A stretch of DNA of 64,000 nucleotides from Sphingobium nicotianae (GTDB lineage Bacteria; Pseudomonadota; Alphaproteobacteria; Sphingomonadales; Sphingomonadaceae): contig NZ_JAHGAW010000010.1 of the NCBI RefSeq assembly GCF_018603885.1, positions 124,001 through 188,000 of the forward strand. The letters run 5' to 3'. The notes under the pieces are model-generated. The model made no database searches and was not told the DNA's origin. It saw nothing but the letters and a program-made list of their open reading frames with translations. Both the position numbers and the translations under genes were made by a program. Shown here one piece after another: positions 50,917 through 61,258 of this stretch (the first letter of the stretch is position 1; each line of letters begins with the position of its first letter).

Positions 50917-51453
50917 ATGAACAAATATCTGCTTGCGGCCTCGGCTGCCGCAGCGGCGACATTGCTGGCACCGGCCGCCAATGCGTCTGTGACGATTTCC
51001 TGCCCGGGCTTTTCGGGGCTGGGCTACTGCACGTTCAACGAGGTGAACAAGACCGGCAATTTCGGTGACAGCTTCACCAGCGCGCAGTCCTTCAACGACA
51101 CGTTCACACTGACCCTGAGCCAGGCCTATGACCTGTCGCTCACGATGACGAACACGGCGGCGACCGGTGGCCCGATCACCTTCACCACCTATGCGTTGTA
51201 CGACAGCACGATGACGTCGCTCGGCAATTTCGCGTTCGGCTCGGTGCCCACGACCTACGCGCTCGGCGCCGGCGTCTATACGCTGAAGGTGGCGGGCAGC
51301 GCCTCGGGCAGCTCCAGCTATCAGGGCACGATCGACGTCTCGGCCGTCCCGGTTCCGGAGCCGGCGACCTGGGGTCTGATGCTGGTGGGCGTGACCGCGC
51401 TCGGCGCCATCATGCGCCGTCGTGTTGTCGCGGCGCGCGTGGCTTTTAGCTGA
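50917..51453 (+). CDS. FxDxF-type PEP-CTERM protein, paralogue A
   Basis: Exported protein of 178 residues: signal peptide (cleavage near ANASV), a short beta-sandwich-like domain with CPGFSGLGYCTFNEVNKTGN, the motif SFNDTFTLTL (F-x-D-x-F), and a C-terminal VPEPATWGLMLVGVTALG, helix and RRR tail for exosortase-type sorting. GGGAG precedes the ATG. It is clearly paralogous to the protein encoded at 51902-52432. Confidence 0.9.
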   Translation: MNKYLLAASAAAAATLLAPAANASVTISCPGFSGLGYCTFNEVNKTGNFGDSFTSAQSFNDTFTLTLSQAYDLSLTMTNTAATGGPITFTTYALYDSTMTSLGNFAFGSVPTTYALGAGVYTLKVAGSASGSSSYQGTIDVSAVPVPEPATWGLMLVGVTALGAIMRRRVVAARVAFS

Positions 51454-51802
51454 CCGTCAGACGGGCTTGATTGGGGGATCAGGCTCATCCGGTCAGTGAT
51501 GGTGGGAGAAAGAGGCGCGCGGCTCGGCGAGCTGCGCGTCTCTTACCTCTTTGGTTCGTGATCGGCCCAGCCTGTCGCCTTTTCCCGACACTGTCTCCAG
51601 GCGATGTCGACATGGCGGGCTGATCGCACGGCATGGGACTCGCGCAGCCGGATTTGTCGCGGTTGGGCGGGTTTGGAGTCGCGTTCGCCAGCGAAGGCGC
51701 GGACGGAGAGGTGGCCGATATGCCGATATCCATCCGATCCGGACCACAAAATCACCGGATCCGGCCTGTTCACGGACAGAGGGGCGCAAACCATCTCATT
51801 CT
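51454..51802. other. Gene-free spacer between PEP-CTERM paralogues
   Basis: About 350 bases without a convincing gene. Overlapping open frames in several phases have no homology I recognise. The end of the stretch carries the EcfG-like promoter for the downstream paralogue. Confidence 0.5.
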
Positions 51803-51828
51803 GGAACATCCAGTTGTAAAATATCGTT
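51803..51828 (+). promoter_or_regulatory. EcfG-type general stress promoter
   Basis: GGAAC at 51803-51807, 17-base spacer, CGTT at 51825-51828, an exact match to the alphaproteobacterial EcfG consensus GGAAC-N16/17-CGTT. It lies 73 bases upstream of the second PEP-CTERM gene, giving a leader of about 65 bases. Confidence 0.6.
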
Positions 51829-51901
51829 AACAAAGGGTTGAATTTTTGGCCCGCAAAAGGTTAATCTGCACGGGCCAACCAAGGCGTTGTGGGAGTACAT
51901 C

Positions 51902-52432
51902 ATGAAGAAAATTATTTGGGCGGCGTCTGCCGCTATCGCAGCGCTGAGCGTGACGCCGGCTGCACATGCGTCCGTGTCGATCGTCTGCCCCGGCAACTCG
52001 GGCCTGAGCTTCTGCACGTTCAATGAGGTCAACATGACCGGCAGCTTCGGCGACAGCTTCACCTCGCCGCAGTCGTTCACAGACAGCTATCAGATCAACC
52101 TGTCGACCGCCTATGTGCTGTCGATCACGGCGACCAACACCGCCGCGACCGGGGGCCCGATCAGCTTCACCTCGGCCGAGCTGCTCGACAGCGCGATGAC
52201 CTCGCTGGGCCCGATCGCGTTCGGCGCCGTGCCGACGACGTTCAATCTGGCCGCCGGCAGCTACTATCTGAAGTTCGTCGGCGCCTCGCAGGGCAGCGCC
52301 AGCTTCGGCGGCACGATCGACGTGCGCACGCCGGCCGTTCCCGAGCCCGCAACCTGGGCGATGATGCTCGCAGGCGTCGCCGCCGTCGGCGTGTCGCTGC
52401 GTCGTCGCGCGCGGGTCGTCGCGTTCAGCTAA
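51902..52432 (+). CDS. FxDxF-type PEP-CTERM protein, paralogue B
   Basis: Exported protein of 176 residues, the close paralogue of the upstream gene: signal peptide (cleavage near AHASV), CPGNSGLSFCTFNEVNMTGS, SFTDSYQINL in place of FxDxF, and VPEPATWAMMLAGVAAVG with a basic RRRARV tail. GGGAG lies upstream of the ATG at 51902; an ATG at 51887 is less likely. It is followed by two hairpins, the second an intrinsic terminator. Confidence 0.9.
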   Translation: MKKIIWAASAAIAALSVTPAAHASVSIVCPGNSGLSFCTFNEVNMTGSFGDSFTSPQSFTDSYQINLSTAYVLSITATNTAATGGPISFTSAELLDSAMTSLGPIAFGAVPTTFNLAAGSYYLKFVGASQGSASFGGTIDVRTPAVPEPATWAMMLAGVAAVGVSLRRRARVVAFS

Positions 52433-52493
52433 ATATCCGGCTTGGAAGGGTCGGGGCCCGGCCCCTGCCCTTCCCGCTTCGACAAATGATGGG

Positions 52494-52527
52494 CGCCAGC
52501 GATTGTGGGATCGCTGGCGTTTTTTTT
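52494..52527 (+). terminator. Intrinsic terminator after PEP-CTERM gene
   Basis: 10-bp stem CGCCAGCGAT/ATCGCTGGCG (52494-52503, 52510-52519) with a 6-base loop and eight T (52520-52527). Another strong hairpin (GGAAGGG ... CCCTTCC, about 52444-52475) lies between it and the stop codon. Confidence 0.9.
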
Positions 52528-52672
52528 GCGCGCCTCATTCCCTCGCGTGCTTGTTCGAGGCCTCTATCGCGTCGCACGGGGGACAATCGCCCCCGTCGAG
52601 CGGCCGACGCGGCGGGAGCAGGCTGGCCGGTCAGGCACCCACGATAGAGTCGGTCCCGCGTGCGTTAAATCA

Positions 52673-52750
52673 GTGCTCCTGCGGAAGCAGGAGCCCGGGG
52701 CTGCGGGTTCGTCCGTCACGCTCTGAGTTCCTGCTTCCACGGGAACACTC
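52673..52750. repeat. Pair of inverted palindromes (BIME-like)
   Basis: GTGCTCCTGCGGAAGCAGGA (52673 on) and, in inverse orientation, TTCCTGCTTCCACGGGAACA (52728 on) are diverged copies of the same palindrome. A motif of this type (GTTCCTGCnnnnGCAGGAAC) is a common intergenic element in sphingomonads. The rest of 52528-52899 has no gene I can support. Confidence 0.6.
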
Positions 52751-52899
52751 ATGCCGGGTCAATCTGAACCGAGCCAACCGCATTGCGCCACATGCATCCC
52801 GCCGACACCGGATGTCTGCAAGACGCAAGAGCGCTGCCGGGCGGCGCGAGAAGATCAGGCCCACGCCACTGCGTGACTTCGACGTGATCCGCTGGCGCC

Positions 52900-54120
52900 C
52901 TACCTCGCGCTGCGGGCGAGGCTTCGCCAAAGCCGCTCGACAGGGCCCTGCCCAAACGAGCGACGCCACAGGGGCGACCAGGCGAGCATCACGGCCCACA
53001 TGGCGAGCGCGACCAGCATCAGCGCCGCGCGGTTCAGGCTGCCGAACAGGCCGGCGCCATAGCCATAGAAGAGGCTCGTCATGACGAGGCTGGTCAGCAG
53101 ATAGTTGGACAGCGCCAGACGGCCGACCGACCGCACGGCGCGGACGATCGCCGCATCGGGCACGCGCCCGGCAATCTCCATCGCCAGCGCGGCCAGCGCC
53201 ACGGCAAACGGCAGGCGCAGTGGCAGCGACCAGCCGAAGCTCGCCGCCTGCACCGCAAGCGGATCGCGCGAGAGCAGCACCCACAGGGCCAGCCCGGCCA
53301 TCGGCACGAGACCGACCAGCAGCCCACGCTGCCATGTCGCGCGATATTGCTCGGCGCGCCACTGGCCGGCGAGGAAGCCGCCCTTGAGCATCGCCATGCC
53401 GAGCGCGACGAAGGCCAGCATTTCCGGCATGGCATAGACGAGCTGGTCGAGTGCATCGCCGGGGAACCGCGCCAAGCGGAACTGGAGGATCCCGCCATAG
53501 GTGCCGAGATAATGCGCCCGCTCGCTGGTCGCCGCAACACTGTCGCCCATGCCGAGCTGATCGGCATAGAGGCGCCAATGCGCCATGAGATGGGCCGTGG
53601 CGTCCGCGCTCCCGGCATGAGCACGCAGCCAGAATCCGGGCAGCACGGCCGACAGGTCGATCAGCCATTGTCCCAGAATAAGCGCGAGGGCGAGCTTGAT
53701 CAGGGACAGCGTCTCGAACCGCACGAACAGGGTCGCGACGAGGCCGCACAAGGCCAGCAGCAGCAGGATGTCGCCCGACCAGAGCAGGAGATAGTGCGCC
53801 AGGCCGATCGGCAGCAGCCAGAGCATGCGCCGGCGATGCGCGGCAAAGCCGTCGCGCCCGTCCATCTCCGCCGATTCCATGACGAGAAGGATGCCCGCGC
53901 CGAACAGCATCGCGAAGATGGCGCGCATCTTGCCGTCGACGAACAGGAAATTGAACAGCCATGCGGCGAGATCGACCGGGCCGCTCGTGCCGATGCCGAA
54001 CGGATTGTAAAGCGCCGGCAAGGGCAGCGCGAACAGCACGATATTGGCGAGCAGGATGCCCATGACCGCGCATCCGCGCAGAAAATCCAGCCCGTCTATG
54101 CGGAAACTCTCATCAGCCAT
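52900..54120 (-). CDS. DUF418 (YeiB-like) membrane protein
   Basis: Polytopic membrane protein of about 406 residues. It starts RIDGLDFLRGCAVMGILLAN, typical of DUF418/acyltransferase-3-like families, and ends in a region with LALSNYLLTSLVMTSLFYGY, the DUF418 core. About ten helices. AGGAAG precedes the ATG at 54120. Function of the family is unclear, perhaps transport or modification of envelope molecules. Divergent from the BioC-like gene. Confidence 0.85.
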   Translation of the reverse strand: MADESFRIDGLDFLRGCAVMGILLANIVLFALPLPALYNPFGIGTSGPVDLAAWLFNFLFVDGKMRAIFAMLFGAGILLVMESAEMDGRDGFAAHRRRMLWLLPIGLAHYLLLWSGDILLLLALCGLVATLFVRFETLSLIKLALALILGQWLIDLSAVLPGFWLRAHAGSADATAHLMAHWRLYADQLGMGDSVAATSERAHYLGTYGGILQFRLARFPGDALDQLVYAMPEMLAFVALGMAMLKGGFLAGQWRAEQYRATWQRGLLVGLVPMAGLALWVLLSRDPLAVQAASFGWSLPLRLPFAVALAALAMEIAGRVPDAAIVRAVRSVGRLALSNYLLTSLVMTSLFYGYGAGLFGSLNRAALMLVALAMWAVMLAWSPLWRRSFGQGPVERLWRSLARSAR

Positions 54121-54316
54121 GGCGCTTCCTAGAGCAGGCGGATCGATTTGGGAATCGCCCAGAGTGGCTGGTGGGTGGGCAAATTGCGATGCCGGCGAAT
54201 GTCGGCTGCGAGGCGGGCGTTGCGCTTGCGATGGACAGCCTGGGGTGGAGAGCTCAAGCGCGAAACCCTTCGCCTTTTGACGTGACCTGGCTCCCCGGCG
54301 GTGGCATGCGGCCCGC

Positions 54317-55078
54317 ATGAAGACAGCACGCAAAGCCCTGATCGGCGCGGCCTTCGCCGCCGCGGCGGAGCGCTATGACGCAGGGGCTGACGTCCAGCGG
54401 ACCGTCGCGCAGCGGCTGGCCGACATGGCGGGGCATGTGCGCCTCGCGCCGGGGGCGCGGATTCTCGAGATTGGCTGTGGCACGGGGCTGCTCACGCGCG
54501 AGATCGCGGCGCGCTGGCCGCAGGCCGAGCTGACCGCGACCGACATCGCGCCCGCGATGATCGACAGGGCGGCGCGCGCGGGCATCACCGCGCGGCTGAT
54601 GGCCATGGATGGCGAGGTACCGGTCTTCGAGGGACCACAGTTCGACCTCATCCTTTCCAGCCTCACCTTCCAATGGTTCGACGATCTGCCGCTGGCGCTG
54701 GCGCGGCTGCATGCCCTGCTCCGCCCCGGCGGCAGCCTGTATTTCGCGACCATGGGCGCGGAGAGTTTCGCCAGCTGGCGCGCCGCGCATGCGGCCGAAG
54801 GATTGGCGGCCGGACTGCCGCGCTACCCTAGCCTCGCCGAACTGGGCGAGATGCTCCATGGTTTCGGCGACACTTCGGTCAGCGAGGCGCAGCACCCCTT
54901 GCCCGCACGTGGCGGCCAGGCCCTGATCCGCCATTTCCGGGACATCGGCGCCCATGTTCCACGGCCGGACTACCAGCCGCTGGGACCGGCGGCGATGCGC
55001 CGCGTCATCAACTATTTTGACGGACAGGGCGGCGAGACGCGCTATCATGTGCTTTATGGCCGCATCACCCATGCCTGA
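54317..55078 (+). CDS. BioC-like SAM methyltransferase
   Basis: Methyltransferase of 253 residues with motif I ILEIGCGTGLLTREIA, LTATDIAPAMIDRA and FDLILSSLTFQWFDD, the last being characteristic of malonyl-ACP O-methyltransferase BioC, which starts biotin synthesis. No other bio gene is near, so this is a family-level call. The stop overlaps the following acetyltransferase start by 8 bases. Confidence 0.75.
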   Translation: MKTARKALIGAAFAAAAERYDAGADVQRTVAQRLADMAGHVRLAPGARILEIGCGTGLLTREIAARWPQAELTATDIAPAMIDRAARAGITARLMAMDGEVPVFEGPQFDLILSSLTFQWFDDLPLALARLHALLRPGGSLYFATMGAESFASWRAAHAAEGLAAGLPRYPSLAELGEMLHGFGDTSVSEAQHPLPARGGQALIRHFRDIGAHVPRPDYQPLGPAAMRRVINYFDGQGGETRYHVLYGRITHA

Positions 55079-55613
55079 CCCCGCGCCCGGAGGCACCCTT
55101 CGCCCCGCCACGACAGCCGACATTGCCACGCTCGCGGCGCTTAAACTCGCCTGCTTCCGCGAGACCTTCCTCGACGGCTTCGGCATCCCCTATCCGCCCG
55201 CTGATCTCGCCCGGTTCGAGACGGAGAGTTATGGCGAGGGGCGGATCGCGGCCGAGCTGGCCGATACCAGCCATGCGACCTGGGTCTGCGAAGCGGATGA
55301 CGGCACGCTGCTGGCCTATGCCCATGCCGGCCCCTGCAAGCTGCCTCACCCCGAGGTAACGGCGCGATCGGGCGAGCTTTATCAGATCTATGTGCGCGGC
55401 CATGCGCAGGGCCTGGGGCTGGGCCGGCGGCTGCTCGCGACGTCGCTCGACTGGCTGGGCACGCATTTCCCCGGGCCGCTCTGGCTCGGCGTCTGGTCGG
55501 GGAACGAAAAGGCGCAGACAGTCTATGCCGCCGCGGGGTTCCGCAAGGTTGGCGATTATCACTTCATGGTCGGCGAGCATCGCGATGCCGAATTCATTTA
55601 TCGGCGAGATTGA
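55071..55613 (+). CDS. GNAT family N-acetyltransferase
   Basis: Acetyltransferase of 180 residues. The acetyl-CoA loop is GHAQGLGLGRRLLATSLDWL (the R/Q-x-x-G-x-G/A pattern), with LYQIYVR before it and NEKAQTVYAAAGFRKVGDYH after. Substrate unknown. The ATG at 55071 is inside the BioC-like gene end, so the pair is translationally coupled. Confidence 0.85.
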   Translation: MPDPAPGGTLRPATTADIATLAALKLACFRETFLDGFGIPYPPADLARFETESYGEGRIAAELADTSHATWVCEADDGTLLAYAHAGPCKLPHPEVTARSGELYQIYVRGHAQGLGLGRRLLATSLDWLGTHFPGPLWLGVWSGNEKAQTVYAAAGFRKVGDYHFMVGEHRDAEFIYRRD

Positions 55614-55692
55614 ACGATCCGTCGCACCGCGCGTTCACCTCTGATCCATCATTACCGCATAGCGTGGATCACAGAACAGGGAGGACAGGGTC

Positions 55693-56766
55693 GTGACACA
55701 GCATAACTTCATCCGGTCACGCAAGGCGGCATCGCTTGCGATCGCCAGCAGCCTCGCCCTGATGCTCACGGCCTGTGGCGGCGACAGCGGCGCCAGCGGC
55801 ACGCCCACGACGATCCCCACGCCAACGCCCTCCCCCACGGCGACGCCGAGCCCCACGCCCACGCCCACGCCCGCGCCCACCCCGACGCCTACACCGACCC
55901 CCGCACCGACGACATGGTCGGGCCTGGCGGCGGCGCTCTACGATGTGCAGCCCGATGTCGCGACCTGCAAGACGGGCACGCTCAAGACCAGCGTTCGCAC
56001 CGAATTCCTCACCCGGCTCAACGCGCTGCGGGCGCTGCACAATCTGCCGGCGGTGACTTATTCGTCGGCGGACGATCAGCAGGTCGATGACTCCTCGCTG
56101 ATGATGGCCGCGAACAAGACGTTGAGCCACACGCCGCCGACGAGCTGGCTGTGCTACACCAGCCTTGGCGCCACCGGCGCCGGATCGAGCAATCTGATCG
56201 GGGCGTGGAGCACGGGCAACGGCCTGGGCTGGTCGACCGAGGACAGCTTCCTCGCCCTGTGGCTGACCGAGAATGGCTCGATCGACATCGGCCATCGCCG
56301 CTGGGTGCTCGATCCTTTCCTCGGCAAGATCAGCTATGGCAGGGTGACGCAACAGTTCATCGGCGGCGGCCAGGCCGACACCGCATCGATGAAGGTGTTC
56401 GGCTTCGCCGCCACGCCCGCGACCCCGACCGGCCTTCCCGCCTTCGTCGCCTATCCTTACGGCAACTATCCGACGCGCTATTTCGGCACCGGCGACTATC
56501 TCTCCTTCTCGGTGGTCGCCAATACCGGCAGCCGAGGGGCGAACGGCAGCGTCAGCTTCGCCAGCGCCACGGTGTCGGTCGCCAACGGCTCGACCAACCT
56601 CACGGTGACGGACGTGGCCAAGGACAATAATGGCTACGGCCTGCCCAACAACATCCAGTGGCGCGTCGCCAACCTGCAGCCGAATGTCAGCTATACGGTG
56701 ACGATCAGCGGCGTCACCGGGGCGCCACAGACGAGCTATAGCTATACGTTCAAGATCGTGCCGTAA
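55693..56766 (+). CDS. CAP (SCP/PR1) domain lipoprotein
   Basis: Lipoprotein of 357 residues: GTG start after a GGGAGGA motif, lipobox LMLTACGGD (Cys near 28), a Thr-Pro linker (about 38-74), then a CAP domain with [35 protein letters not shown] and [20 protein letters not shown], and a C-terminal beta domain (about 265-355). CAP proteins are extracytoplasmic and of diverse function. The TP linker is a repeat region and could vary in length between strains. Confidence 0.85.
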   Translation: MTQHNFIRSRKAASLAIASSLALMLTACGGDSGASGTPTTIPTPTPSPTATPSPTPTPTPAPTPTPTPTPAPTTWSGLAAALYDVQPDVATCKTGTLKTSVRTEFLTRLNALRALHNLPAVTYSSADDQQVDDSSLMMAANKTLSHTPPTSWLCYTSLGATGAGSSNLIGAWSTGNGLGWSTEDSFLALWLTENGSIDIGHRRWVLDPFLGKISYGRVTQQFIGGGQADTASMKVFGFAATPATPTGLPAFVAYPYGNYPTRYFGTGDYLSFSVVANTGSRGANGSVSFASATVSVANGSTNLTVTDVAKDNNGYGLPNNIQWRVANLQPNVSYTVTISGVTGAPQTSYSYTFKIVP

Positions 56767-56818
56767 CCGCGCAGCAGCGGGAAGCTGGCGCGGCATTCAG
56801 CCGCCCAGCCCGCGTTCT

Positions 56819-59050
56819 TCAGATTTCCGCGTCCATCAGGCTCGGGAAGAAACTCTCATGCGCGGCGCGCAGGGCGTCGAGCGGGACGGCATGGTCGCTC
56901 TCGGGCAACTCGAAGATGATCCGGCCGGCGATGGTGCGGCCAAGCCGTGACACGGTAACGCCCTTCATCTCGGCCATGGCGAGCAACTCGACCAGCGCCG
57001 CATCACGCACCGTGATGACGTAAAGCCCCTGATCCTCGGCGAAATAGCTCTGCGCCGCGGTGCCGGCGAGCGGCTGGTCGAGCATCGCGCCGATGCCGCT
57101 GGCCAGCGCCATCTCGGCAATGGCGACGGCGACGCCGCCGTCCGACACGTCATGGCAGGCGGTGATCGCGCCGCAGCGGATCGCCTCGCGGATGAAATCG
57201 CCGGTGCGGCGCTCGGCGGCAAGATCGACGCGTGGCGGCGGGCCGGCATCCTTGCCTTCGAGGCCGTGGATTTCGCGCAACCAGACCGACTGGCCAAGAT
57301 CGCCGGAGCGCTCGCCGACGAGCAGGATGATGTCTCCGGTGCCTTTGAACGCGATCGTGCACATGCGCTCGATGTCCGGCAGCAGGCCGACACCGCCGAT
57401 GGCGGGCGTCGGCAGGATGGCACTGCCGCCGCCGGTTGCCTTGGACTCGTTGTAGAGGCTGACATTGCCCGAAACGATCGGGAAGTCGAGCGCGGTGCAG
57501 GCGGCCGCCATGCCCTCGATGCAGCCGACGAACTGCCCCATGATCTCGGGCCGCTGGGGATTGGCGAAGTTCATGCAATCGGTCGTGGCGAGCGGCGTCG
57601 CGCCGACTGCGGTGATGTTGCGCCAGCACTCGGCGATGGCCTGCTTGCCGCCCTCCACGGGATCGGCGAAGCAATAGCGCGGCGTGCAGTCGGTGCTGAT
57701 CGCCAGGCCCTTGCCCGTGCCGTGGACGCGCACGACGGCCGCGTCGCCGCCCGGGCGCTGGATCGTGTCGGCGCCGACCATATGGTCATATTGCTCCCAG
57801 ATCCAGCGGCGGCTGGCGAGATCGGGCGAGCCGACCAGCTTCAGCAGATCGTCGGCGATATTCGCCGTGTCGGGCACATTGGCGAGCGGTGCCAGCGCGG
57901 GCGTGGGCACGTGCGGCCGGTCATAGAGAGGCGCGTCGTCGGCAAGGGGTCCGAGCGGAATGTCACACACCGTCTCGCCATGATGGACGAGGACCATGCG
58001 GCCGGTGTCGGTGACCTCGCCGATGACCGCGAAGTCCAGCTCCCATTTGTGGAAGATCGCCTCGGCAAAGGCTTCACGGCCGGGCTTGAGCACCATGAGC
58101 ATGCGCTCCTGGCTCTCCGACAGCATCATCTCATAGGCGGTCATGCCCGCTTCGCGCTGCGGCACCTTGTCCATGTCGAGCCGCAGGCCGACGCCGCCCT
58201 TGCTGGCCATCTCGACCGAGGAACTGGTGAGACCCGCGGCGCCCATGTCCTGGATGGCGACGATCGCGTCCGAGGCCATGAGCTCCAGGCAGGCCTCGAT
58301 CAGCAGCTTCTCGGTGAACGGATCGCCGACCTGGACCGTGGGCCGCTTGGCTTCGGCATCCTCGCCGAAATCGGCGCTCGCCATGGTGGCGCCGTGAATG
58401 CCGTCGCGGCCGGTCTTGGAGCCCACATAGACGATCGGATTGCCGACGCCCGAAGCGGCCGAATAGAAGATCTTGTCGGTCTCGGCGACGCCGACGGTCA
58501 TCGCGTTGACGAGGATGTTGCCGTCATAGGCCGAATGGAAATTGGTCTCGCCGCCGACGGTCGGCACGCCGACGCAATTGCCGTAGCCGCCGATGCCGCG
58601 CACGACGCCCGAGATGAGATGCTTCATCCTGGGGTGATCGGGCCGGCCGAACCGCAGCGCGTTCATGTTGGCGACCGGGCGCGCGCCCATGGTGAAGACG
58701 TCGCGCAGGATGCCGCCGACGCCCGTCGCCGCGCCCTGATAGGGCTCGATGTAGCTCGGGTGGTTGTGGCTCTCCATCTTGAAGATGGCTGCCTGGCCGT
58801 CACCGATATCGATGACGCCGGCATTCTCGCCCGGGCCGCAGATCACCCAGGGCGCCGTCGTCGGGAGCTTTTTCAGATGGATGCGGCTCGACTTGTAGGA
58901 GCAATGCTCGCTCCACATGACCGAGAAGATGCCGAGCTCGGTGAGGTTCGGCTCCCGGCCGATCGCCCGCACGACGCGATCATATTCTTCCTGGGTCAGG
59001 CCGTGGTCGGCAACGATCTGGGGCGTGATGGCGGGCGCGTTTGTCGACAT
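56819..59050 (-). CDS. purL: Phosphoribosylformylglycinamidine synthase subunit PurL
   Basis: Small-type PurL of 743 residues that converts FGAR, ATP and glutamine-derived ammonia into FGAM in purine synthesis, acting with PurS and PurQ. Motifs: [14 protein letters not shown] at the start, [53 protein letters not shown], and the C-terminal [16 protein letters not shown]. Length is right for the three-subunit form. Confidence 0.96.
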   Translation of the reverse strand: MSTNAPAITPQIVADHGLTQEEYDRVVRAIGREPNLTELGIFSVMWSEHCSYKSSRIHLKKLPTTAPWVICGPGENAGVIDIGDGQAAIFKMESHNHPSYIEPYQGAATGVGGILRDVFTMGARPVANMNALRFGRPDHPRMKHLISGVVRGIGGYGNCVGVPTVGGETNFHSAYDGNILVNAMTVGVAETDKIFYSAASGVGNPIVYVGSKTGRDGIHGATMASADFGEDAEAKRPTVQVGDPFTEKLLIEACLELMASDAIVAIQDMGAAGLTSSSVEMASKGGVGLRLDMDKVPQREAGMTAYEMMLSESQERMLMVLKPGREAFAEAIFHKWELDFAVIGEVTDTGRMVLVHHGETVCDIPLGPLADDAPLYDRPHVPTPALAPLANVPDTANIADDLLKLVGSPDLASRRWIWEQYDHMVGADTIQRPGGDAAVVRVHGTGKGLAISTDCTPRYCFADPVEGGKQAIAECWRNITAVGATPLATTDCMNFANPQRPEIMGQFVGCIEGMAAACTALDFPIVSGNVSLYNESKATGGGSAILPTPAIGGVGLLPDIERMCTIAFKGTGDIILLVGERSGDLGQSVWLREIHGLEGKDAGPPPRVDLAAERRTGDFIREAIRCGAITACHDVSDGGVAVAIAEMALASGIGAMLDQPLAGTAAQSYFAEDQGLYVITVRDAALVELLAMAEMKGVTVSRLGRTIAGRIIFELPESDHAVPLDALRAAHESFFPSLMDAEI

Positions 59051-59125
59051 GAGGGGCCTTTATCGTCGTGCGGCGGGAGAGACAACCTCGTGTAGGCGAT
59101 GCGAACCATATTGCGGGCCATATTA

Positions 59126-59205
59126 TAGGCCCTCCCCTTCAGGGGAGGGGTTGGGGTGGGGCTGGCGACATTGCAGATCGCTGCGCGACACCCACCCCGC
59201 ATCAG
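59126..59205. repeat. Intergenic palindromic repeat, partial copy 3
   Basis: Left arm GCCCTCCCCTTCAGGGGAGG (59129 on) and GTTGGGGTGGG match the palindromic family at 7000 and 47350; the core and right side are diverged (CACCCACCCCGC only). Confidence 0.75.
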
Positions 59206-59333
59206 GTAAACAGCGCCCCGCGCTGTTTAGGTCATGCCGGGGGCATGACCGACCTGAGGCGCCCTCCCTTGAAAGGGGCTTATGTGGTGCGACGAGGCTC
59301 GACAGTGCGAAAGCGCGCCGTCAAAGTGTTGTC

Positions 59334-60671
59334 ATGATCAAATCACTCGTCCGCATCGGCGCGCTCGCTCTGCCCCTCTTTGTCTTGGCGACGCCGCGTC
59401 CAGTCATCGCCAAGACCACCGCCCCACCCTCACCGCAAGCCACCCTCACCCGCCTCGCCGACGCCTTCGTGCCGCTGGTGCTGGAGATCGGCACCTATGA
59501 GCCGGATTTCGTCGACGCTTATTACGGGCCGGCCGATCTGCGGACGAAAGCGGAGGCCAAGCCCCGCTCGCGCGGCGCGCTGGAGCAGGCGGCGAGCGCG
59601 GCGGTCGTGCAGCTCGACAGGAGCGTCATCCCGCATCTGCGCGATCCCGCCGCGCTCGGCCGCGCCAAGGCTCTGCGCGGTTTCTACCGGGCGGCGGCGA
59701 TGCGGCTGGCGATGATCGGCGGCAAGCGCTTTCCGTTCGACCAGGAAGCGCTGGGGCTGTTCGCGGTGAAGCCACAGCTCAAGCCACTGAGCTATTACGA
59801 CGCGATCCTCGCCAAGCTCGACAGGCTGGTGCCCGGCGACGGCCCGCTGGCGGCGCGCGTCGATGCCTTCAACGACCGCTTCATCGTGCCCAAGGACAGG
59901 CTGCGCCCGGTGATGGAGGCGGCCATCGCCGAATGCCGGCGCCGCACCCTCGCTTATTTCGACTTGCCGAAGGAGGAGAGCTTCGACCTGGAGTTCGTCA
60001 CCGGCAAGAGCTGGTCGGGCTATAATTACTACAAGGGCAATTATCACAGCCTGATCCAGGTCAATACCGACCTGCCGGTGCGGATCGGCCGCGCGGTCGA
60101 CCTGGGCTGTCACGAGGGCTATCCCGGCCATCATGTGCTCAACATCATGATCGAGCGCAATCTGGTGCGCGGCAAGGGCTGGCACGAATATTGGGTCAAT
60201 CCGCTCTACGCGCCGCAGAGCCTGATCTCCGAAGGCAGCGCCAATTACGGCATCGACCTCGCCTTCCCCGGCGAGGAACAGCTCGCCTTCGAGCGCGACA
60301 CCCTGTTCCCGCTGGCCGGGCTCGACCCCAGCGAGGCGAAGGCGCTCTGGGACGTGCGCAAGGCGACGACCGAGCTCGGTGCTTCGCGCATGACGCTCGC
60401 CAAGCTCTATCTCGACGGCACGATCGACCGCGCGAAGACGCTGGAGCTGTTTCAGAAATACCAGCTCACCACGCAGAAGCGCGCTGAGCAGGGCATCGCC
60501 TTTTTCGATCAGTATCGCAGTTATACGATCAATTATTATCTCGGGCAGGATCTGGTGCGCGGCTTTGTCGAGCGCGGAAAGCCGGACGCGAAGACACGCT
60601 GGGCGCGGATGCGGCATGTGCTCTCCGACACGGTGATGCCGATGGACCTCGTGGCGAAACCGGCTCGTTAA
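59334..60671 (+). CDS. DUF885-like zinc metallopeptidase, exported
   Basis: Protein of 445 residues with a signal peptide (LALPLFVLATPRPVIA). The metal motif is GCHEGYPGHHVLN near 259, matching the HExxPGHH type of DUF885 peptidases, with LISEGSANYGIDLAF supplying a further Glu. Probably a periplasmic peptidase; substrate unknown. The ATG at 59334 is chosen because it begins the signal peptide; upstream frame sequence overlaps the repeat. Confidence 0.75.
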   Translation: MIKSLVRIGALALPLFVLATPRPVIAKTTAPPSPQATLTRLADAFVPLVLEIGTYEPDFVDAYYGPADLRTKAEAKPRSRGALEQAASAAVVQLDRSVIPHLRDPAALGRAKALRGFYRAAAMRLAMIGGKRFPFDQEALGLFAVKPQLKPLSYYDAILAKLDRLVPGDGPLAARVDAFNDRFIVPKDRLRPVMEAAIAECRRRTLAYFDLPKEESFDLEFVTGKSWSGYNYYKGNYHSLIQVNTDLPVRIGRAVDLGCHEGYPGHHVLNIMIERNLVRGKGWHEYWVNPLYAPQSLISEGSANYGIDLAFPGEEQLAFERDTLFPLAGLDPSEAKALWDVRKATTELGASRMTLAKLYLDGTIDRAKTLELFQKYQLTTQKRAEQGIAFFDQYRSYTINYYLGQDLVRGFVERGKPDAKTRWARMRHVLSDTVMPMDLVAKPAR

Positions 60672-60736
60672 CACGCTTGCCGGGTTCGACGCGCTGCGCC
60701 AAGCTGGGGCGGACATCAGGAGAGAGAGGACCGCCC

Positions 60737-61249
60737 ATGTTTCGTCAGATGATCGTCGCCGCCGCCTTGTGCAGCGTCACCGCTCCCGCGCTGGCCCAGG
60801 AGCCGGTGGTGGGCGTCGCCAATCCGGAGTCCTTGTTCACCGACAAAGATCCGGTCATCAACCGGAACAAGCAGGCCGCGCTGCACATCATGCGCGAGTT
60901 GCTGCAGTGCAATCACTGGAGCGATGCGGGCCAGTGGCTGACCGAGCGCTACCTGCAGCATAATCCCAATGTCGTCTCGGGTCTTGCGCCGGTCATGAAA
61001 TATTTCGCGCCGCGCCCGCGCACGCCGACCTGCGACAAGCTGACCACGCCGGTCGTCGCGGTGCTGGCCGACAAGGATCTGGTCGCGGTGGTGATCTCGC
61101 GCACGCTCAAGCATCCGACCGATCCGGGCAAGACCTACACGACGAGCTGGTTCGACATGTGGCGCTTCGTCGACGGCAAGGCCGACGAGCATTGGGATGG
61201 CGCCGAGCTTTACCCGCCACGCCCGCCGGCACCGGCCCCGGCACAATAA
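60737..61249 (+). CDS. SnoaL-like domain exported protein
   Basis: Protein of 170 residues with a signal peptide (cleavage near ALAQE). The mature part resembles NTF2/SnoaL-like predicted ester cyclases: HIMRELLQCNHWSDAGQWLT, ERYLQHNPNVVSGL, WFDMWRFVDGKADEHWDG. No enzyme activity can be named; many such proteins bind small hydrophobic molecules. GGAGAGAGAGGA lies upstream. It follows the DUF885-like gene by 65 bases. Confidence 0.75.
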   Translation: MFRQMIVAAALCSVTAPALAQEPVVGVANPESLFTDKDPVINRNKQAALHIMRELLQCNHWSDAGQWLTERYLQHNPNVVSGLAPVMKYFAPRPRTPTCDKLTTPVVAVLADKDLVAVVISRTLKHPTDPGKTYTTSWFDMWRFVDGKADEHWDGAELYPPRPPAPAPAQ

Positions 61250-61258
61250 GCGCGCATG

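Noticed and set aside
51551-51841. Overlapping ORFs between the PEP-CTERM paralogues
   Set aside because: Several frames on both strands are open at once, none has an RBS or recognisable sequence, and the region carries a promoter.
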